A stretch of 64,000 bases of DNA from Perognathus longimembris pacificus (Eukaryota > Chordata > Mammalia > Rodentia > Heteromyidae), in assembly GCF_023159225.1 (NCBI RefSeq), contig NC_063168.1, forward strand, positions 45,270,562 through 45,334,561, in the 5' to 3' direction. A program made the position numbers and the translations under genes. The notes under the pieces were generated by a model. It ran no database searches. It saw nothing but the letters and a program-made list of their open reading frames with translations, and was not told the DNA's origin. Numbering within the stretch: the stretch's first letter is position 1; every line of letters begins with the position of its first letter. Of this stretch, positions 58,145-64,000 are shown piece by piece.

Positions 58145-58505
58145 TTAGTTAGTTAGCTTTCTGTTACTGTATCAAATGCCGGGGATAATCAGCTTATGAA
58201 ATAGAAGCAGATGGCTTGGGCTTATATTTGGGAGGTTTGGGTCCATGCTTAGTTTGACCTCATTGATTTTGAGCCTTTAGCCAGGCAGCACATAAAAGCT
58301 GCTTACCTCAGTGGTCACCACTCAAAAGAGAGAAAGAGAAGAGATTATGGCTCCCCTGTCCTCTGCAAGGGTCCACCCCCAATTTCCTAAAATCTCCCCG
58401 TCAGCCTCACCTCTAAAAGATCCTACCACCTTCCAAGAGCCCCAAGCTGAGGACCAAGCCTTTAACACCCGCTTTGGGGAACATTCCAGATCCAAGATAC
58501 ACTGT
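58145..58505 (+). mobile_element. Mammalian interspersed repeat, family not assigned
   Basis: Starts 'gttagctttctgttactgta' and ends 'cattccagatccaagatac'. This layout is familiar from a repeat common in rodents and other mammals, but I cannot name its class safely. Confidence 0.4.
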
Positions 58506-58767
58506 GTATCAAAGCAGATATACTGAAGTTTATCTACTAACTTCCCTAGCATCAATATTTTCCCAGTCCCATCTTTTTATTATCACAGAAAACATAGAAT
58601 GAGTATGGATCATCTTTTGGGGATTCTTTAAACTGAGTTTCAAGAATACTCAATCTGTTCTGCTATTTTGACAAAAAGACTTTCAGAATAGATTAGCAAC
58701 ATTCTTACCAATACAACTAAAGAATATTTTCATCTGTTTTTATGTGTAAGTGGAATAATATTTTAGT

Positions 58768-58803
58768 CCGTGTGTGTGTGTGTGTGTGTGTATGTGTGTG
58801 TGT
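58768..58803 (+). repeat. (GT)n microsatellite at SINE tail
   Basis: GT run with one TATG interruption, on the tail side of the reverse SINE that follows. Confidence 0.95.
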
Positions 58804-58805
58804 TG

Positions 58806-59038
58806 GCTGATGTACTGATACCAGGGCTTGAACTCAGGGCCTTACATTCTTGCTCTGTTATTTCACTCTTGGTTGGTTCTACCCCATGTAAGCCATGCCT
58901 CCAGTCCTGCCTTTTTAAGGGCTAATTGTAAACAGGGTGTTGCAGATTGTTCTGTCCAGGCTGTCTTTGAACTATAATTCTTAAATCTCAGCCTTCTGAA
59001 TAGCTAGAATTATAGGCATGAGCCACAAGCATCCAACT
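58806..59038 (-). mobile_element. 7SL-Geo SINE
   Basis: Reverse copy: 'gataccagggcttgaactca' (Geo) to 'taggcatgagccacaagcat' (7SL). Confidence 0.75.
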
Positions 59039-59039
59039 A

Positions 59040-59895
59040 ACAGCTCTTTCCAATTGCCCAAAGTGATCATACCAATTTACACTCCATTAGCAAGGTATGA
59101 GAGCTACAGTTGCTTCATATCCTTGTGAACATTTAACTTTATTAATCTTTTAAATTTAGATATTCTAGTGGAAGAGTATGGGCATCTCACTGTAGTTTAA
59201 TATGAATTTCCCTGATAAAAAATATTGACCACCTTTCCATGTAGTTGAAATACCATTTAGATATAGTCCATGAAATATCTGCTCAAAATTTTGTCCATTG
59301 TCCGACTCAGTAAGTTGAATATACATATATACGTGTGTGTAAATATACATATATATGTAAATATCTTTGCCTATGTGTAAATATCTTTGCATACTCTGTG
59401 AATCTTGTTTTCAATCTCTCAGTAGTATCTTTTGATTGACCATTTTTAAAATTTAAATAGCCAGTAATGGTTAGTGCTTTAGGTACCAGTGTAAATAATT
59501 CTTGACTAATCAAGACCATGAAGATAGTCTTCTATATTTTCCTTTAATCGGCCATTGTTTACACTTTCACAGTTGCAGCTATGGTGGTTTTGTGTATGGT
59601 TTGAGGTAGCAGTCTAGATACAACATACAGGATTAGTCAGATCAATTTACTCAAAACCATGTAATAGAAAGACTTGAATTTCCCCTCTCTCCTACTTTAT
59701 TTTCTCTGTTACGAACCAGGTGACGTGTGTGTGTGTGTGCGTGTGTGTGCGTGTGTGTGTGTGTTTCTGAACTCTCTGTCCTGTTGATTACTTAGTTTAC
59801 TCTTGTGCCAATGTCACCTTTTTAATTACTATGACACCTCATAGTATAAGTCATTAAGCTTGTTCTTCAGCATTGCCTTACTTGCCTGTGTTTTT
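59040..59895 (-). mobile_element. Old LINE-1 ORF2 fragment
   Basis: Reverse L1: 'ataccaatttacactccatt', 'caaaattttgtccattgtcc', 'gtgtatggtttgaggtagca'. A GT repeat at 59723-59764 interrupts it. Confidence 0.7.
59723..59764 (+). repeat. (GT)n microsatellite
   Basis: GT run with two GC steps, inside old L1 sequence. Confidence 0.95.
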
Positions 59896-59934
59896 TCCTT
59901 TCCCTTTTCTGTTTCCATTATTGAAAGAGAGAGT

Positions 59935-60015
59935 CTTTTTTTATAGCCTAGTTTGACCTAGAACTCACAGTCTTCCTGAGTGCTGGTTTAGCAGGCATGC
60001 CCTGCTTGCCCACCT
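59935..60015 (-). mobile_element. B1-like (7SL) fragment
   Basis: 'gtttgacctagaactcacag' and 'gctggtttagcaggcatgcc', reverse orientation. Confidence 0.55.
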
Positions 60016-60179
60016 TTTATGTTGTGAGGTTAGAATCTTTTTTCTTACTGTTATATAAAAATTCCTTATTTGTGACCATATTCATCATTGACTTTTATTT
60101 GTGTTATGAGCATTTTCCCAGGTGTCATTTGATGGATGTGTAGTGTGTATACACGTGCATGCATGCAGGTACACGTGTG

Positions 60180-60403
60180 TATATGCTGGTATTAGATCTT
60201 AAACTCAGGACCTCATGCTCTAGCTTGGATTGTTTGTTCAAGGCAGGCACTTTACCATATGAGCCTCAGCTCTACTTCTGGCTTTCTGTTGGTTAGTTGG
60301 AGATAAGAATCTCATAGACTTTTCTGCCTAGGCTGGTTTTGAATCATGATCCTCAGAGCTCAGCCTCTTGAGTAGCTAGGATTATACTGTACCTACCTTT
60401 GTA
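60180..60403 (-). mobile_element. 7SL-Geo SINE
   Basis: Reverse copy: 'gctggtattagatcttaaac' (Geo) to 'gctaggattatactgtacct' (7SL). Confidence 0.75.
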
Positions 60404-60507
60404 CTTTTGATTTTACTTCATATTCCTCTTTCCACAGAGAAGTATCAAATTTTTATGAAGTTTATTTGTATTTTATTTTGGTGATGTTTCCCCCTGATAC
60501 TTTTTCC

Positions 60508-60582
60508 CAGTTGTAGGGGGCAAAAAAAGCAAATCCAGGGCTTTGTACGTGCTAGGCAAGCACTCTATCTCAGCTCCCATTG
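60508..60582 (-). mobile_element. ID-like monomer
   Basis: 'ccagggctttgtacgtgcta' then 'ggcaagcactctatctcagc', reverse orientation. Confidence 0.55.
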
Positions 60583-60773
60583 TTTTTGTGCTTACAAAAA
60601 TTTTTGTTTAATTCCCATGAGGTTTAAATGTAATATTTATATTCACAAAATAGAGAATATGTGACCACATGAACATATGTAAATTAAGCCTCCTTACTTT
60701 CTAGAGCAGTGAAATTGAAATTCAGCCTCAAAGGGGAAGATAGAATTAGTCCAGATTAAAACATTTAAACTGC

Positions 60774-61010
60774 AGTTGGGCACCAGTGGCTCATGCCTGT
60801 AATTCTAGCTACTAAGGAGGCTGAGATCTGAGGATCTTGGTTCAAAGCCAGCCCAGGCAGGAAAGTCTGTGAGACTCTTATCTCTAATCAACCACCAGAA
60901 AACCAGAAATGGCACTGTGGCTCAAGTGATAGAGCACTAGCCTTGAGCTGAATAGCTCAGGGACAGCATCCAGGCCCAGAGTTCAAGCCCCATGACCAAC
61001 AAAAAAAAAT
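60774..61010 (+). mobile_element. 7SL-Geo SINE
   Basis: Well-preserved complete copy from 'gttgggcaccagtggctcat' to 'gttcaagccccatgacc', followed by an A tail. Confidence 0.88.
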
Positions 61011-61019
61011 CTTTTTAAT

Positions 61020-61150
61020 TGCATGGGGGAGAATGATGAAAGGGGTGAAAACAATCAGGATGCATTGTACTTACAAATTGCTTTGTTGAATGGTAATCCC
61101 TTTGTATAACTACTTGAAGATAATAAAGAAGTACTTAATTAATTAATTAA
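61020..61150 (+). mobile_element. LINE-1 3' terminus
   Basis: Last bases of an L1 3' UTR ('gtaatccctttgtataacta', 'gataataaagaa') and a TTAA-rich tail. Confidence 0.6.
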
Positions 61151-61159
61151 TCATTGCCA

Positions 61160-61260
61160 TTCCTGGGCCTAGGTGCTGGCTCTAAAGTCCTTTTACTCAA
61201 GGCTAGCACTCTACCAGCTGGTCCACAGCACCACTTCTGGCTTTTTTTCTGTGATTACTT
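61160..61260 (-). mobile_element. Geo-half SINE fragment
   Basis: 'actcaaggctagcactctac' to 'cagcaccacttctggctttt', reverse orientation. Confidence 0.7.
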
Positions 61261-61261
61261 G

Positions 61262-62180
61262 GAGATAGCAGTATGGAGGCTCCTCAAAAGATTAAACATA
61301 GAGCTTCCTTATGATGCAACAATCCCACTACTGGGCATTTATCCAATTGACCACAAACCAGGCCACACTAAAGCCACCAACACAACCATGTTCATTGCAG
61401 TATTGTTTATTATAGCTAAGGCATAGACTCAACCCAGCTGCCCCTCAGTGGACAAATAGATCAAGAAAATGTGGTATATATACATATAATGGAATTCTAT
61501 GCTTCCATCAGAATGACACTGCCCCATTCATAAGAAAATGGAAAGACTTGAAAATTTTTTATATTAAGTGAAGTAAGCCAGATCCAAAGAAACATAGGTT
61601 GCATGATTTCCCTCATTTGTAATCATTGAATCTATAAGTAAAAATACAAGTCCGATGGATAATAAAAGACAAAAAATTATACTTGAACATGATAAATTAA
61701 ACAGGATTCTAAATATTCATGCAGTGAGACCAAAGAAGGATATTCTTAGGAGAAGATCACAAGGGCTCAATAGCTATGTGTATGTGATCATATAAAATGA
61801 TGTTTCTCAGAATGGCTCCAAGAAGTGGAAACAAGAGACTATTTTATTTTAATTTTTGAAGTTCTTTTTTTCTTCTATTTTTTCCCTTTTGTCACTGTTC
61901 TTGGTTTCTGTACCTTTTGTCTTGTATGTAAGTTTATCTGATTCTGGGAGGTGAAAGGGAAGCACAGAAACAGTGGGATAAAGGGTGAACTGATTCAGCA
62001 GTGATACTCACTAGACACTATGTTGGAAATGAACTATACATCTTGGGAGGGAGGAAGTTAGGAGGAAAAAAACAGGGAGAAAATGAGGGAAGGAGGGACA
62101 CTATTCAAAAAGAAATGTACTCAATGCCTGGCATACTTATATCGCCTTTACAATAAAAAGTAAATTAAAAAAAATTTTAA
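61262..62180 (+). mobile_element. LINE-1 3' end
   Basis: ORF2 C-terminal part ('cagtatggaggctcctcaaa', 'ccactactgggcatttatcc', 'aagtgaagtaagccagatcc') and 3' UTR ending 'tttacaataaaaagt'. It is more diverged than the 43-50 kb copy, so older. Confidence 0.85.
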
Positions 62181-62181
62181 G

Positions 62182-62288
62182 AGTCTTACCGATTTTCCTG
62201 CCCTGGCTATCTTTGAACTGTAATCTTCAGATCTTAGCCTTATGAGTAGCTAGGATTACCAGCATGAGGTACCAGTGCCAGGCAATAA
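62182..62288 (-). mobile_element. 7SL half of a SINE
   Basis: 'ctatctttgaactgtaatct' to 'gaggtaccagtgccaggca', reverse orientation, abutting the L1 tail. Confidence 0.7.
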
Positions 62289-62289
62289 A

Positions 62290-62855
62290 GATATAACTTA
62301 AAATTTTTTTCAGTTGTAAATTCTGGCAGTGTTTGCTTGCTTCCCTGAATCTCACCCACATGGGTCAGTTATGTCTGGAAGAAAAGATTGTCCCTACTAT
62401 TGCATCTGATTTGTCTGGGCAGGGGATAGTCCATGTTAACATAGAGGATGCTTGTTTTGGTTTGGAGGAGCTAGGGGATTCTCCCATTTAAAGAACTGGA
62501 ACTGAGACTGCCAGCCTGCCAGTATCTCCCTGCTGTCCAACTTACCAGCACTCGGGTAGTTACCAGCTTTCTGGGACAGGGCAGAATCCTATGTTCAAGG
62601 CTGTTTTCAGCTCTAGTGGCTTTCAAGGGCCTCCTAGGAGCTACTGAACAAATTATGAGGTTATTGTATGCCTATCTATCAGGACAGTAGGGTCTCAGCT
62701 TGCAGAATTCTGTTTATTGTCTCCTTTGGAAGTGCTGGGGGAAGATCATCATTTGGCTATTTCTGTTTGACAAAAACCAAACCCTTTCAGTGATTATTAA
62801 TAGGCAGTATAGAAGTCCAACTGATGAGATGGAAATGTGGGGTTTATTCTAGTTC
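62290..62855. other. No feature recognised
   Basis: Unique-looking sequence, no trusted exon. Confidence 0.35.
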
Positions 62856-62856
62856 A

Positions 62857-63088
62857 TTTATTTATTTGTTTGTTTGTTTGTTTGTTTGTTTATTTTGGCC
62901 AGTCCTGGGGCTTGGACTCAGGGCCTGAGCACTGTCCCTGGCTTCTTTTTGCTCAAGGCTAGCACTCTGCCACTTGAGCCACAGCGCTGCTTCTGGCCAT
63001 TTTCTGTATATGTGGTGCTGGGGAATTGAACCCAGGACCTCATGTATAGGAGGCAAGCACTCTTGCCACTAGGCCATATCCCCAGCCC
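62857..63088 (-). mobile_element. IDL-Geo SINE with (TTTG)n tail
   Basis: Complete reverse copy (from 62897). The TTTG repeat at 62867-62892 is the tail on the opposite strand. Confidence 0.93.
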
Positions 63089-63089
63089 T

Positions 63090-63850
63090 GTAGTTTTATT
63101 TTGATCCTTTGCTTCGGTGTTGTTTTGTTTTGTTTCTTTGCAGGAGGAAAAAAAAAAAAAGAAGACATAAAACCCCTCTTGGCACTATGTGTCTTGTACT
63201 TAGTTTCATGGCCAAATAGAGGTTTATGAGAAAGTTTTCTCTGTGCCAGCAAAGCATTTTCTTTTCCTCCATCCGTAGTTTTCACAACAAAAACAAAAAC
63301 ATGAACTAAAATAAAAATCTCCTTTCTCTTTACCAAAAGGAGGAGGAGGAAACCTATGCAGTCACTCACTTTAAGGAAAAACTTTTCATAGTTTAGTGTT
63401 TCCCCACAATTAATGTATAGGATTGATTGCCTCTATGAAGCATTGAAAACACTGTCTTTTTCAGCCACTTACTGTCCTATTCAGGTTGCTGAATAGGAAA
63501 GCCAGAAAACTAAAATCTTCTGAAAGGCTAAAAGATGATTATCTCTTTTGGCTGTATTTGGCTCTTTGAATCTCGAGCTTTCAAAAAAAAAAAAAAAAAA
63601 AAGCAAAGCTAGAATGAGCCAATATAGAGGGTGACAGACTTTTTTCTTTTTTCTCTTTCTTAAAATACATTAAATTATATTCATATATTCACATACAAGT
63701 TCATATTTGAGACCAATTTCAATGAACTGCAGAGGTTGTGGGATAGTGTGTTAACCACACACAGAGTTCACTCCCCTGCATACTGTCTAAACGCTGCAAG
63801 TTCATACTGAACTTCTATCTCTTTTCATGAGGTTTTCTTGAGACAGAATT
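63090..63850. other. No feature recognised
   Basis: Contains A homopolymers at about 63149-63161 and 63584-63602. No gene or named repeat seen. Confidence 0.35.
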
Positions 63851-63854
63851 CAAA

Positions 63855-63925
63855 CACTTGAAAGTGGAGCTATGGCTCAAATGGTAACAGGAACAGTGCC
63901 TAGGCCCTGAGTTCAAGCCCCACAA
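63855..63925 (+). mobile_element. Geo-half SINE fragment
   Basis: 'agtggagctatggctcaaat' to 'ttcaagccccacaacagg', with a deletion in the middle. The tail is a CA repeat. Confidence 0.75.
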
Positions 63926-63977
63926 CAGGCACACACACACACACACATGCACACACACACACACACACACACACACT
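63926..63977 (+). repeat. (CA)n microsatellite at SINE tail
   Basis: CA run with one TG interruption. Confidence 0.96.
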
Positions 63978-64000
63978 GATTCAAATACTTTAAAGGTTAA

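Noticed and set aside
1..64000. CRISPR arrays, phage or bacterial gene clusters
   Set aside because: Tandem direct repeats here are microsatellites or SINE multimers. The gene content and repeats are mammalian.

Overview
The window is nuclear DNA from a placental mammal, and the repeats point to a rodent. The young repeats are dimeric SINEs with an ID-like (tRNA-Ala-type) left monomer and a second tRNA-like right monomer. They look like the IDL-Geo family known from Geomyoidea, so a kangaroo rat, pocket mouse or pocket gopher is the likely source. That species inference rests on recognition by eye, not on a search. There are no bacterial-style operons, CRISPR arrays or origins. Most open reading frames here are by-products of repeats.

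Three SINE architectures recur, and the names below are my working labels. (1) IDL-Geo: ID-like left half plus 'Geo' right half. (2) 7SL-Geo: a B1/Alu-like left half plus the same Geo right half. (3) 7SL-ID: a B1-like left half plus an ID-like right half, older and more decayed. LINE-1 is present as one nearly full-length but dead copy (about 43.34-50.40 kb, + strand), several younger 3' ends (9.6-10.2, 21.9-23.4, 23.5-23.8, 25.4-25.7, 28.2-30.4 kb) and many old fragments. Ancient MIR and MER5-type fragments, and a 525-bp solo LTR with a perfect 6-bp target duplication (34.55-35.09 kb), complete the repeat content.

Only one stretch looks like a live protein-coding exon: 18602-18794 (+). It is open throughout and bounded by plausible splice sites, and its predicted peptide resembles the ZU5-type module of ankyrins, UNC5, PIDD1 and relatives. 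The window is therefore probably intronic or gene-flanking DNA of such a gene. A decayed processed pseudogene of peroxiredoxin 6 lies at 52.88-53.51 kb on the minus strand.

The most informative structures are retrotransposition by-products. At 28.13-30.37 kb a full-length U6 snRNA copy is fused to a 5'-truncated L1, inserted as one unit into an older SINE. All six U6 differences I count from the canonical sequence are CpG decay. At 26.66-27.16 kb two inverted IDL-Geo copies carry exchanged target duplications, the mark of a SINE-SINE recombination that flipped about 60 bp. At 27.32-27.79 kb two IDL-Geo copies share one target site, leaving three copies of the duplication. A polypurine tract of about 335 bases lies at 57.17-57.51 kb. 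I found no convincing new multi-gene system.
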